The notes beneath the pieces were generated by a model, which saw only the letters and a list, made by a program, of their open reading frames with translations, was not told the DNA's origin and searched no databases. Source: Hungatella sp. UBA5385 (GTDB lineage: Bacteria; Bacillota; Clostridia; Lachnospirales; Lachnospiraceae). From it: a stretch of 57,612 nucleotides of DNA. A program made the position numbers and the translations under genes. This document shows positions 8,705-16,285 of this stretch, one piece after another; within the stretch, counting starts at the first letter, position 1; each line of letters begins with the position of its first letter. The stretch is taken from assembly GCA_002409995.1 (NCBI GenBank), contig DHOR01000038.1:962-58573 (forward strand). Reading direction: 5' to 3'.

Positions 8705-9367
8705 TTAAGTCCTCTCTGGTAAATCCTGTTTTAAGACACTGATGGTCACTCCATCACCGATAGGGATAATGGATGTTTCCAGCTTGTCACAGTGCTTCAA
8801 TTCATATAAATAGTCCCTCATCCGGGTGTGAATGGTGCGGTTGCGCCGTTCCACTGCATAACGGGACTCCACAATATCTCCGTCCTGTAATACATTATCT
8901 GAAATCAGAAGACCTCCCGGAGCCATTAAACGTAAAAGCTCAGGAAGCCATGATAAGTACTGGCCCTTTGCTGCATCCATGAAAATCATGTCAAAGGGAC
9001 CTGCTAATCCTTTTAGAATTTCTTCCGCATCACCTTCTAATAATGTGATACGATTGGATTCTCCTGCAAGGAGGAAATTCTCCTTTGCCTCAGGAATCCG
9101 TTTCTCGTATTTCTCTATGGTTGTGATTCTGCAGTCAGAAGGCATAACCTCTGCCATTAAAAGGGCGGAATAGCCAACTGCAGTTCCTACCTCCAGAATG
9201 GCTTTCGGCTGCTTTAAGACTGTCATGGTCTTTAAAAAGGCTGCTGTTTCATCCCGGATTATGGGAACACGGCCCGCTCTGGCTTTTTTAACGATCTCTT
9301 CCAGAAGCGGGCTGCGGTCCGGCTCCAGAGAATTGATATAATCCGTAATTCTCTCTCTTACAATCAT
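8705..9367 (-). CDS. trmR: tRNA 5-hydroxyuridine methyltransferase TrmR (YrrM)
   Basis: SAM-dependent O-methyltransferase, 220 residues. It converts 5-hydroxyuridine to 5-methoxyuridine at tRNA position 34 (known for Bacillus YrrM). The Rossmann SAM site is ILEVGTAVGYSALLMAE. Metal and substrate residues of the catechol O-methyltransferase-like fold lie in MIFMDAAKGQY and LLISDNVL. The ATG overlaps the stop codon of the preceding MltG-like gene as ATGA, implying translational coupling. The purine-rich end of that gene supplies the ribosome binding region. It pairs functionally with the U32 gene downstream. Confidence 0.9.
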   Translation of the reverse strand: MIVRERITDYINSLEPDRSPLLEEIVKKARAGRVPIIRDETAAFLKTMTVLKQPKAILEVGTAVGYSALLMAEVMPSDCRITTIEKYEKRIPEAKENFLLAGESNRITLLEGDAEEILKGLAGPFDMIFMDAAKGQYLSWLPELLRLMAPGGLLISDNVLQDGDIVESRYAVERRNRTIHTRMRDYLYELKHCDKLETSIIPIGDGVTISVLKQDLPERT

Positions 9368-9771
9368 TCTTTCTCTTTCTCTTTCTCTTCCTCTTCTTCG
9401 ATGTTTTCATTCATCATCTGAAGAATCTCCTTGGACGTCATGGAGGTATTAAAGGTATACTCTCCCGGATTAACGTCGTAATCAAAAAATTTCGCCTGAA
9501 TAATTAATGAATATTCATTGGATATCAAACCGGCTTGCTTTAAAGCTTTGGCTGCTCCTGATACAGAAGTGTCTTCCTTAATGATGACCTTCTTATCTCT
9601 TCCCGGCTCTTTCTCCATGGCCTGGGCATAAAATATCTCATGTCCGAATTCATATCCTATGGTGGCTCCCTCATATAACAGTAGCACTACTAAGGCATAG
9701 ATGATCAGACGACCTGAAATACTGATGATTGCACCCGTTATCTTGTTGATTTCTTTCGTTGTCCGGCTCAT
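9364..9771 (-). CDS. MltG/YceG-like protein lacking the transglycosylase domain
   Basis: 135 residues. One membrane segment near residues 17-36 is followed by an extracytoplasmic region of the LysM-like YceG N-terminal type (KEDTSVSGAAKALKQAGLIS and VNPGEYTFNTSMTSKEILQMM). Full MltG proteins are about 340 or more residues and carry a catalytic glutamate in the C-terminal domain; here translation stops before that domain, in a run of Glu and Lys encoded by GAGAAA repeats. It occupies the exact place of yrrL/mltG upstream of trmR. No leftover catalytic sequence is visible downstream, because trmR begins within the stop codon. It could be a non-catalytic regulator or a stable truncation. SD-like GGGGA precedes the ATG. 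Confidence 0.75.
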   Translation of the reverse strand: MSRTTKEINKITGAIISISGRLIIYALVVLLLYEGATIGYEFGHEIFYAQAMEKEPGRDKKVIIKEDTSVSGAAKALKQAGLISNEYSLIIQAKFFDYDVNPGEYTFNTSMTSKEILQMMNENIEEEEEKEKEKE

Positions 9772-9799
9772 AATACAATCCCCATCCTTCCCGGGTCAG

Positions 9800-11467
9800 T
9801 TACACTTCCATAATAATAGGCAGAATCATTGGGTTTCTCTTCATGCGCTTCCAGAGGAAATCGCTTAAGCTGTCCCTGATAATATTCTTGATCTTGCTCC
9901 AGTCGTTGACATGACGGTCCAGACAATCCTGAACAGCCTCTTCCACCACTGCTCTGGCATCTTCCATCAGATCCTCGGATTCTCTTACATATACAAAACC
10001 TCTGGATACAATATCCGGTCCTGCAAGAAGCTGGTTGCTGTATTTTTCCAGAGTCAGAACAACTACGATAATACCGTTCTGTGCCAGATTCTGACGGTCA
10101 CGGAGAACAATATTACCAACGTCTCCCACTCCAAGTCCGTCAACCAGAATGCCGCCTGCCTGAACATGATCCACTACCTTCCATGAATCCTGTCCCATTT
10201 CTACCACATCACCGGAGGTCATAGTAACGATGTTTTCCTTGGCAATGCCCATGGATTCTACAATCTTTTTCTGTGCCATTAAATGACGGAATTCACCGTG
10301 TACCGGTACTGCGAATTTGGGGCGTACCAGAGCATACATCAGCTTGATCTCTTCCTGACAGGCATGGCCGGAAACATGGGTATCATCGCTGATTACCTCT
10401 GCTCCCTTCATAGACAGCTCGTTAATTACCTTGGAAACTGCCTTCTCATTGCCTGGAATCGGGTGAGAGCTTAATATAACTACATCTGTTGGCTTAATGG
10501 ATACTTTCTTATGGGTGCCGCTGGCCATACGGGATAGAGCTGCCATAGACTCGCCCTGGCTTCCGGTTGTAATGAGCACAGTCTGCTCATTGGGATAGTT
10601 CCTTAACTGGTCAATTTCGATTAAAGTTCCCTCTGGAATATTGATATATCCAAGTTCACTGGCTGTTCCGATTACATTGACCATACTACGTCCTTCAACT
10701 ACTACTTTTCTTCCGAATTTGGCTGCAGAGTTAATAATCTGCTGCACACGGTCTACGTTAGAAGCAAAGGTTGCAACTAGAATTCTGTTCTGTTTATGAT
10801 CTGCAAATATATTGTCAAAGGTTTTTCCTACTGTTTTCTCAGATGGTGTAAATCCTGGTCTTGAAGCATTGGTACTGTCACAAAGCATAGCCAGTACACC
10901 CTTCTTGCCCAGTTCTGCAAAACGTTCCAAATTAGCCGGCTCTCCAAAAACCGGAGTGTAGTCTATCTTAAAGTCACCTGTGTGAAGTATTACTCCTGCA
11001 GGTGAGAAAATTGCAAGTGCGGAAGCATCGGCTATACTGTGGTTGGTCTTGATAAATTCAATTCTGAAACTGCCCAAATTAATGGACTGCCCGTGCTTAA
11101 TCACTTTTCTCTTGGTGTTCTTCAGTAAATTGTGCTCTTTCAGCTTGTTCTCAATAAGAGCAATGGTCAATTTCGTACCATATACAGGCACATTGACCTC
11201 TCTTAGAATATAAGGAAGGGCACCAATATGGTCCTCATGTCCATGGGTAATCACGAACCCCTTCACTTTATTGATATTCTGTTTTAAATAGGATACATCT
11301 GGAATGACTAAGTCAATTCCAAGCATATCATCGGTTGGGAAGGCAAGTCCACAGTCTACTACTATGATACTGTCCTCGCTCTCAAAAGCAGTGATATTCA
11401 TACCAATCTGCTCCATTCCACCTAAGGGAATGATTTTTACCTTCGCATTGCTGTCTTGTTTCTTCAA
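9800..11467 (-). CDS. rnj: Ribonuclease J
   Basis: Metallo-beta-lactamase/beta-CASP ribonuclease with 5'-exonuclease and endonuclease activity, central to mRNA decay and rRNA maturation in Firmicutes. 555 residues, full length. The zinc motif HGHEDH lies at residues 75-80, further metal-binding segments include HTGDFKID, and the beta-CASP region contains ATFASNVDR and SSHPIPGNE. The C-terminal domain ends near IIMEV. The start codon is TTG at 11467, supported by GGAGG 7 bases upstream. It sits 18 bases after the Fur-family gene in the same transcript. RNase J1 or J2 identity cannot be decided from this window. Confidence 0.95.
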   Translation of the reverse strand: MKKQDSNAKVKIIPLGGMEQIGMNITAFESEDSIIVVDCGLAFPTDDMLGIDLVIPDVSYLKQNINKVKGFVITHGHEDHIGALPYILREVNVPVYGTKLTIALIENKLKEHNLLKNTKRKVIKHGQSINLGSFRIEFIKTNHSIADASALAIFSPAGVILHTGDFKIDYTPVFGEPANLERFAELGKKGVLAMLCDSTNASRPGFTPSEKTVGKTFDNIFADHKQNRILVATFASNVDRVQQIINSAAKFGRKVVVEGRSMVNVIGTASELGYINIPEGTLIEIDQLRNYPNEQTVLITTGSQGESMAALSRMASGTHKKVSIKPTDVVILSSHPIPGNEKAVSKVINELSMKGAEVISDDTHVSGHACQEEIKLMYALVRPKFAVPVHGEFRHLMAQKKIVESMGIAKENIVTMTSGDVVEMGQDSWKVVDHVQAGGILVDGLGVGDVGNIVLRDRQNLAQNGIIVVVLTLEKYSNQLLAGPDIVSRGFVYVRESEDLMEDARAVVEEAVQDCLDRHVNDWSKIKNIIRDSLSDFLWKRMKRNPMILPIIMEV

Positions 11468-11485
11468 TCTGTTACCTCCATCATC

Positions 11486-11947
11486 TTATTTTCCGTCCTG
11501 TTTTTCCATAGCAATGCGACAATCCCGGCAATAACCGTAGAGCTTCACTTCATGATCCGTTACCTTAAATCCTTCTGTGTCATAAAGTGCCTGCTCCAGG
11601 GTGTCCAGCAAGTCGCCTTCAAATGAAAATACCTTACCGCATTGGGTACAGATTGCATGGTGATGGTGGTGTTTGGACTCACCATCAAAGCCCCCTAATT
11701 CATAGCGGGCAAATCCGTCATCAAAGCTGACTTTGTCAATAATAGACAAGTCTACCAGCACCTGCACAGTTCTGTAAATTGTGGCAAGCCCAATCTCCGG
11801 GCACTTCTTCCTTGCAAGGTCATATATCTCCTCTGCAGTCAGATGCTCTCCCGGGCGCTCTGCCATAATTCCCAAAACCAGCATGCGCTGATTCGTCACT
11901 TTGAGTTTCTTTTTTCGAAGCATGTCTTTAAAATCTTCCTGATCCAT
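11486..11947 (-). CDS. Fur/PerR-family metal-dependent repressor
   Basis: 153 residues from the chosen start. An N-terminal winged helix (KVTNQRMLVLGIM and LATIYRTVQVL) is followed by a metal-binding dimer domain. Metal features are a histidine run at residues 93-97 and two CxxC pairs (C100/C103 and C140/C143) that form the structural zinc site. Whether it responds to iron, zinc or peroxide cannot be read from the sequence. ATG at 11947 is preferred over ATG at 11962 because GAGGGA lies about 7 bases upstream of the former and nothing precedes the latter. It is in the ruvX-DUF1292-fur-rnj unit, which is unusual company for Fur. Confidence 0.9.
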   Translation of the reverse strand: MDQEDFKDMLRKKKLKVTNQRMLVLGIMAERPGEHLTAEEIYDLARKKCPEIGLATIYRTVQVLVDLSIIDKVSFDDGFARYELGGFDGESKHHHHHAICTQCGKVFSFEGDLLDTLEQALYDTEGFKVTDHEVKLYGYCRDCRIAMEKQDGK

Positions 11948-11967
11948 ACAAAAGTCCCTCATTGCGG

Positions 11968-12246
11968 TTATTTTTCTATCTCTACATCTGCTCCATCAAG
12001 CAATTCGGAAAATATTTTAAATAAATAATCTATCTCGTTATCATCTTCCACAAATTCATACAAAGCCTGATCATCATCACTCTTTGACAAATCCTTTAAG
12101 ATGTAACATTCGCCTTCTTCATCATCCTCTGCATCTGTTACAAGCAGATAATTCATACCGCTGATTCTGGTTTCCTCTAACACATAAAAATCAACAGTTT
12201 CATCTGTGTCTGTTGTCAGTGTTATCTTTCTCTCGTCACTATTCAT
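11968..12246 (-). CDS. DUF1292 family protein (YrzB-like)
   Basis: 92 residues and strongly acidic, with the typical YxxLEETRISGMNYLLVTD core and a glutamate/aspartate-rich middle. Function is unknown in all members I know of. The family regularly lies directly after ireB and ruvX (Bacillus yrzL-yrrK-yrzB), as here, one base after the ruvX stop. AGGAG precedes the ATG by 6-7 bases. Confidence 0.9.
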   Translation of the reverse strand: MNSDERKITLTTDTDETVDFYVLEETRISGMNYLLVTDAEDDEEGECYILKDLSKSDDDQALYEFVEDDNEIDYLFKIFSELLDGADVEIEK

Positions 12247-12247
12247 A

Positions 12248-12673
12248 TCAATCTCCTGTTAAACGATCTAAATAACCCTGCAGGATCAAACCTGCTGCCA
12301 CCTTGTCTATAACTGCTTTACGTTTCTCCCGTCTGACTCCGCTCTCGATTAAAATTCTCTCAGAAGCAGCCGTTGTCAGCCTTTCATCCCACAATACCAC
12401 AGGGAGGCCGGTTCTTCGCTCCAGCATTGCCTTAAACTCTTCAGTTTTTTCCGCCCGGTCACCTACAGAATTATTCATATTCTTAGGATATCCCAAAACT
12501 ATGGTTTCAATCTCATATTCTTTAATAAGAGTTTCTATCCGGGCACAGGTTTTTCTCAATTTATTTTCGTCTTCTCTTGTAATTGTCTCAATTCCCTGGG
12601 CAGTAATTCCCAGGGGATCAGAGACTGCAACTCCTACAGTTTTTGAACCGTAATCCAAACCCATGATTCTCAT
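12248..12673 (-). CDS. ruvX: RuvX/YqgF RNase H-fold nuclease (pre-16S rRNA processing or Holliday junction)
   Basis: 141 residues. The RNase H-like fold shows MRIMGLDYGSKTVGVA with the first catalytic aspartate, ETIVLGYPKN, and the late aspartate in IDKVAAGLIL. Family members process the 5' end of 16S rRNA or resolve Holliday junctions. The frame is open up to 12745, but ATG at 12673 is chosen: it gives the conserved family N-terminus and has GGAGAG about 9 bases upstream, whereas the longer form adds 24 residues unlike any RuvX. A terminator and structured spacer separate it from ireB, so it probably has its own promoter. Confidence 0.92.
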   Translation of the reverse strand: MRIMGLDYGSKTVGVAVSDPLGITAQGIETITREDENKLRKTCARIETLIKEYEIETIVLGYPKNMNNSVGDRAEKTEEFKAMLERRTGLPVVLWDERLTTAASERILIESGVRREKRKAVIDKVAAGLILQGYLDRLTGD

Positions 12674-12767
12674 ATTCTTATTCTCTCCGTCATTTGACCC
12701 TTTTTCACGCAACAAAACAAAGCTGGGTTTCACAGCTAAACTCATTCATAATGGTTAAAATTTCCTA

Positions 12768-12798
12768 TCAAAACAAAGAGCCTGCCCAGGCAGACTCT
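12768..12798 (-). terminator. Rho-independent terminator between ireB and ruvX
   Basis: On the minus strand AGAGTCTGCC pairs with GGCAGGCTCT (one G-U pair), followed by TTTGTTTTG. It lies 95 bases upstream of the ruvX ATG and ends the ireB transcript or the structured segment before it. Confidence 0.75.
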
Positions 12799-12908
12799 CA
12801 TACCCAGCGTGGTTCCCTAAAAGGGAAATTACGATTCCTCTTATATTCTTCCACGCATCTCATTCCTGACTGCAAGTCATATAACCGCTGACTCCGCACC
12901 GGATTTTA
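12799..12908 (-). ncRNA. Possible structured RNA or 3' UTR between ireB and the terminator
   Basis: The 110 bases after the ireB stop can fold into several small stems: TGACT/AGTCA (12867-12879), the outer pair GCGTGG/CCACGC (12807-12812 with 12851-12856), and TTCCC/GGGAA (12813-12827) stacked on it, directly followed by the terminator at 12768-12798. It contains no reading frame of note. It matches no riboswitch consensus I recognise. It may be a processed 3' UTR, a small RNA, or an attenuator ahead of ruvX. Confidence 0.3.
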
Positions 12909-13169
12909 TCACTTTAACCTCGTATCGATATACACCCGCATAAGTTCTTCCAGAATCTCATCTCTTTCGACTTTCATAATAAGACTTCTGGCGTTCTTAT
13001 GGCTGGTGATATAAGTAGGATCTCCAGACATAATGTAGCCTACGATCTGGTTAATGGGATTATATCCCTTTTCTGAAAGGGCAATATAAACCTGCTCCAA
13101 AACCTGGCTTACCTCCAGTTTGTTCTCCTGTACTGTGTTAAAAAATTGTGTGTTATGAATATCACCCAT
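12909..13169 (-). CDS. ireB: IreB-family regulatory phosphoprotein
   Basis: 86 residues, the DUF965/YrzL family. In Enterococcus, IreB is phosphorylated by the PASTA kinase IreK and affects cephalosporin resistance. Hallmarks are NTQFFNTVQ, YIALSEKGYNPINQIVGYI and the SGDPTYITSHKNAR motif, which carries candidate phospho-threonines. ATG at 13169 is taken rather than GTG at 13178, because AGGA abuts the GTG but is about 10 bases from the ATG. Conserved neighbour of ruvX and DUF1292. It is transcribed from the promoter at 13200-13228. Confidence 0.9.
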   Translation of the reverse strand: MGDIHNTQFFNTVQENKLEVSQVLEQVYIALSEKGYNPINQIVGYIMSGDPTYITSHKNARSLIMKVERDEILEELMRVYIDTRLK

Positions 13170-13199
13170 GTCAATCACGTCCTTTAACTGTTCTTCTCT

Positions 13200-13228
13200 A
13201 TTCTAAACCAAAAACACGGTTTCGGCAA
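13200..13228 (-). promoter_or_regulatory. Promoter of ireB
   Basis: Minus-strand TTGCCG (13223-13228), 17-base spacer, TAGAAT (13200-13205). Placed about 30 bases before the ireB ATG. Confidence 0.5.
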
Positions 13229-13256
13229 GACAAAAAATAATATTTATATCTATACA

Positions 13257-14573
13257 CTATTTTAAAAGACCAACCTCATCATTAATCATCTCTGTAAACA
13301 CCCCGGAAACCATAGCTCCCTTCAGACCTTCTTCATAAGGAACAACTGCCTTTACATATTCCTTAGTATGCCCAATCATATACTTTTTACCTTCCCATTC
13401 CCATGGTTCCTCTAAAAGCACCTCTGTCTCTTTTCCAAGGAAGGACTGGCGGTATTCCAGGGACATTTCCCGTTCCATCTTAAGAAGCACATTGCTTCTC
13501 ACAGATTTTACAGGCTCCGGAATCTGCTCTTTCATGTCAGCAGCTTTGGTTCCTGCACGTTTGGAATATTTAAACACATGCATTTCATAGAAATTCACCT
13601 GCTTTAGATACTCCTTGGTGGCTTCAAATTCTTCCTCTGTCTCTCCCGGAAATCCAACGATCACATCAGTTGTAATTGCAGGATTGTCAAATGCTCTCCG
13701 AAGTCTGCCACAGCATTCTAAATACTCCTCTGCTGTATAACGCCTGTTCATCCGCTTTAAGGTGGCATTGCACCCGCTTTGAAGAGACATATGGAAATGA
13801 GGACAAATCTTAGGAAGCTCAGCCAGTGCCTGTGCAAATTCCTCTGTGACAATTCTAGGCTCCAGGGAACCAAGTCTGATCCTTTTTAAACCTTCAGTCT
13901 CATGAATCGCCAGAATTAAATCTAAAAGCGTAAGCTTTTTCCCTTCTGGAAAATCCACACCATAAGAGCTGAGATGAATACCTGTCAGCACCACTTCTTC
14001 ATATCCTGCTGCAGCAAGGCGTTTCACTTCAGTTACCACCTCTTTAAGCTCTCTGCTTCTCACTCTTCCTCTTGTGTAAGGAATAATGCAGTAGCTGCAA
14101 AATTGATTACAGCCGTCCTGAACCTTAATAAAAGCTCTTGTATGATCCTCAATCCGCTCTATGCTGAGATTCTCATATTCCTGGGTTTGTCCAATATCAA
14201 TTACGGTCTCTTCCTGAGTTTCTCCGCTGTTAGCAAAATAATCCTCGATAATCGTTACCAATTCTGTTTTTTTATTATTGCCGATGATTAAATCCACTGC
14301 CTCATCTTTTTTCAGTTCTTCTCCAGATGCCTGTACATAACAGCCTGCTGCAACCACAACTGCCTTAGGATTCATCTTTTTCGCCCTGTGGAGCATCTGT
14401 CTGGATTTTCTGTCTGCAATATTAGTTACGGAACATGTGTTGACAATATAAACGTCTGCCCCTTCCGTAAAGGGCACAATCTCATATCCTGCTGCTTCCA
14501 GAAGCTGCTGCATGGCCTCTGTTTCGTAGGAATTTACCTTGCAACCAAGGTTATGCAGGGCTGCCTTTCTCAT
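13257..14573 (-). CDS. mtaB: tRNA t6A37 methylthiotransferase MtaB
   Basis: Radical SAM enzyme that converts t6A to ms2t6A at position 37 of ANN-decoding tRNAs (Bacillus YqeV). The N-terminal MTTase domain has C11, C47 and C78 for one 4Fe-4S cluster. The radical SAM motif C155-x3-C159-x2-C162 lies in CNQFCSYC, and a C-terminal TRAM domain follows (about residues 375-438). ATG at 14573 is chosen over the upstream ATG at 14600: AGGAG lies 8 bases before it and the family N-terminus MRKAALHNLGCKVN results; the longer form lacks a ribosome binding site. It belongs to the prmA-rsmE-mtaB ancestral order, here split by thiI, nifS and an HPr-like gene. Confidence 0.95.
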   Translation of the reverse strand: MRKAALHNLGCKVNSYETEAMQQLLEAAGYEIVPFTEGADVYIVNTCSVTNIADRKSRQMLHRAKKMNPKAVVVAAGCYVQASGEELKKDEAVDLIIGNNKKTELVTIIEDYFANSGETQEETVIDIGQTQEYENLSIERIEDHTRAFIKVQDGCNQFCSYCIIPYTRGRVRSRELKEVVTEVKRLAAAGYEEVVLTGIHLSSYGVDFPEGKKLTLLDLILAIHETEGLKRIRLGSLEPRIVTEEFAQALAELPKICPHFHMSLQSGCNATLKRMNRRYTAEEYLECCGRLRRAFDNPAITTDVIVGFPGETEEEFEATKEYLKQVNFYEMHVFKYSKRAGTKAADMKEQIPEPVKSVRSNVLLKMEREMSLEYRQSFLGKETEVLLEEPWEWEGKKYMIGHTKEYVKAVVPYEEGLKGAMVSGVFTEMINDEVGLLK

Positions 14574-14634
14574 TATAGTTTCTCCTATCTCAAATAACAT
14601 CTTGTTTTAAATTCATTTTCATATAATTTTACCA

Positions 14635-14663
14635 TTGACTTTTAAGGAATATATCGGTAGTAT
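14635..14663 (+). promoter_or_regulatory. Candidate promoter of the HPr-like gene
   Basis: Plus-strand TTGACT (14635-14640), 17-base spacer, TAGTAT (14658-14663), about 60 bases before the ATG. The -10 box is weak, so this is a suggestion only. Confidence 0.35.
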
Positions 14664-14726
14664 TGTACTTAAATAAAAGGGATAACCTTTAATAATAGAA
14701 CTCATATTCCCAAGGAGGTTTTTTAC

Positions 14727-14960
14727 ATGAAAACAGTTCGTATATCTTTAAACTCCATCGACAAGGTAAAATCATTTGTAAATGATTTAACAAAGTTCGA
14801 TACAGATTTTGATTTAGTATCAGGCAGATATGTAATTGATGCAAAGTCCATTATGGGCATTTTTAGCCTTGATCTATCTAAGCCAATCGATTTAAATATA
14901 CACTCTGAGAACAATGCTGATGAGATTTTAACCATCTTAGCACCTTACATTGTTGACTAA
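14727..14960 (+). CDS. HPr-fold protein without the phosphocarrier histidine
   Basis: 77 residues, on the strand opposite to its neighbours. It aligns by eye with HPr: FDTDFDL and the regulatory-serine helix KSIMGIFSL (Ser41 corresponds to HPr Ser46). The segment that should read GxHARPA is NSIDKVKSF, so the PTS active histidine is missing; the only histidine is His59. It therefore cannot relay phosphate to PTS EIIA, but could still be a target of HPr kinase or a binding partner of CcpA, as Crh is in Bacillus. AGGAGG stands 8 bases before the ATG, and a strong terminator follows, so it is a monocistronic gene that is likely well expressed. Confidence 0.8.
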   Translation: MKTVRISLNSIDKVKSFVNDLTKFDTDFDLVSGRYVIDAKSIMGIFSLDLSKPIDLNIHSENNADEILTILAPYIVD

Positions 14961-14979
14961 TCACTAATCAAATTTATTG

Positions 14980-15016
14980 CCGACCGGAATGATCATCGTT
15001 CCGGTCGGTTTTTTTT
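14980..15016 (+). terminator. Strong Rho-independent terminator of the HPr-like gene
   Basis: Perfect 10-base GC-rich stem CCGACCGGAA/TTCCGGTCGG (14980-14989 and 14999-15008) followed by eight T. It acts on the plus strand; the minus strand has no T tract on the other side. Confidence 0.9.
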
Positions 15017-15031
15017 ATCTTTGAATTTTCA

Positions 15032-16210
15032 TTAACACCAAATCTTCTCTACAGTAGAAATGGCAGTTTCCATCAATTCATCAATTTTTTCCTGTAATTT
15101 TTTTTCTGATTTTTCAATGGCGCGAAGGCTGGGCTTTGTCACCGGATGTTTTGCCACAAATATAGTACAGCAATCTTCAAAAGGAAGGATTGATGTATCA
15201 TAGGTACCTATTTTCTCGGATAAATCCACAATCTCCTGCTTATCAAATCCAATTACCGGACGGAATACAGGCATAGTAGCAGAAGCATCTGTTGCTGCCA
15301 GAGACTGCATGGTCTGGGAAGCCACCTGTCCGATGCTCTCTCCTGTAACCAGAGCCATTGCTCCGCTTTCCTCTGCAAGCCGTTCTGCAATCTTCATCAT
15401 ATAGCGTCTCATAATAATGGTCAGCTCCTCATGAGGGCACTGATCATAGATATAAAGCTGAATATCGGTAAAGTTCACAATATGAAGGTGAATGGCTCCT
15501 GAATATTTAGAAACCAGCTTAGCCAAATCAACCACCTTCTGTTTTGCTCTCTCACTTGTATAAGGCGGAGCATGGAAATAAACCGCATCCAGCTTCACCC
15601 CTCTTTTTGCAATCATATAACCTGCTACAGGGCTGTCAATACCACCTGATAATAAAAGCATAGCTTTTCCATTGGTTCCAACAGGCATTCCACCTGGACC
15701 AGGGATAATATGGGAGTATATATTAATTTTATTTCTGACTTCCACGTGAAGCATTACCTGTGGGTTATGAACATCCACCTTTGTCTCCGGAAATGTCTCT
15801 AAAATAATCTCTCCAAGGTCTCTGTTGATCTGATTGGAGTCTACCGGATAGTTTTTATTGCCTCTTCTTGTATTCACCTTAAAGGTAAAATTCTTATCCT
15901 CATAGAATTCCTCAACATAAGTTACCACCTGTTTTTTTAAATCCTCATAACCATTGTCATCTACCTGAACCATAGGGCAGATAGCCGAAATGCCAAAGAC
16001 ACATTGTAAAGCTTCCACCACCTCATCATAATCAAACTCTGATTCTGCAACGGCGTAGATACGTCCTGACTCTTTTCTCACTTTAAAATCTCCATCAATC
16101 TTCTTTAAAGAATGACGGATCTGTGCTACCAGGGCATCTTCAAAAACATATCTGTTTTTTCCCTTTACGCCGATCTCAGCGTATTTTATTAAAAATGATT
16201 TATATTGCAT
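15032..16210 (-). CDS. thiI: tRNA 4-thiouridine synthase ThiI
   Basis: Activates U8 of tRNA with ATP and installs sulfur received from a cysteine desulfurase; may also serve thiazole synthesis. 392 residues: N-terminal ferredoxin-like and THUMP domains (about 1-165), then the PP-loop ATPase domain with SGGIDS at 188-193. There is no C-terminal rhodanese domain, so it is the short type that depends on direct transfer from a dedicated NifS-like partner. That partner is encoded 75 bases upstream. The spacer between them holds a perfect 22-base hairpin that ends just before the thiI ribosome binding site (AAAGGAAA) and could affect its expression. Confidence 0.95.
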   Translation of the reverse strand: MQYKSFLIKYAEIGVKGKNRYVFEDALVAQIRHSLKKIDGDFKVRKESGRIYAVAESEFDYDEVVEALQCVFGISAICPMVQVDDNGYEDLKKQVVTYVEEFYEDKNFTFKVNTRRGNKNYPVDSNQINRDLGEIILETFPETKVDVHNPQVMLHVEVRNKINIYSHIIPGPGGMPVGTNGKAMLLLSGGIDSPVAGYMIAKRGVKLDAVYFHAPPYTSERAKQKVVDLAKLVSKYSGAIHLHIVNFTDIQLYIYDQCPHEELTIIMRRYMMKIAERLAEESGAMALVTGESIGQVASQTMQSLAATDASATMPVFRPVIGFDKQEIVDLSEKIGTYDTSILPFEDCCTIFVAKHPVTKPSLRAIEKSEKKLQEKIDELMETAISTVEKIWC

Positions 16211-16226
16211 TAGGTAATTTCCTTTC

Positions 16227-16281
16227 TTTTAAAATTGGGGTTCGACCCTTTGATATAAGGGGTCGAACCCCAATTTTAAAA
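16227..16281. repeat. Perfect 22-base inverted repeat, copy A of a dispersed palindrome
   Basis: Arms 16227-16248 and 16260-16281 are exact reverse complements with an 11-base loop. The core GGGGTTCGACCCTTTGATA recurs at 57574-57610, again as a perfect hairpin. Here the arms are extended by AAAATT/AATTTT and T/A runs, so the hairpin could act as a terminator in either direction. It lies between nifS and thiI, ending about one base before the purine-rich thiI ribosome binding region. Confidence 0.9.
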
Positions 16282-16285
16282 ATCG

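Noticed and set aside
12674..12745. Longer N-terminus for ruvX
   Set aside because: The added 24 residues precede the conserved MRIMGLDYGSKT start, which has its own ribosome binding site.
14574..14600. Longer N-terminus for mtaB from ATG 14600
   Set aside because: No ribosome binding site, and the added nine residues are not family-like; ATG 14573 has AGGAG at 8 bases.
16240..16270. tRNA gene suggested by GGTTCGA T-arm-like sequence (also near 57578)
   Set aside because: Only a simple hairpin is present; no acceptor, D or anticodon stems can be drawn around it.
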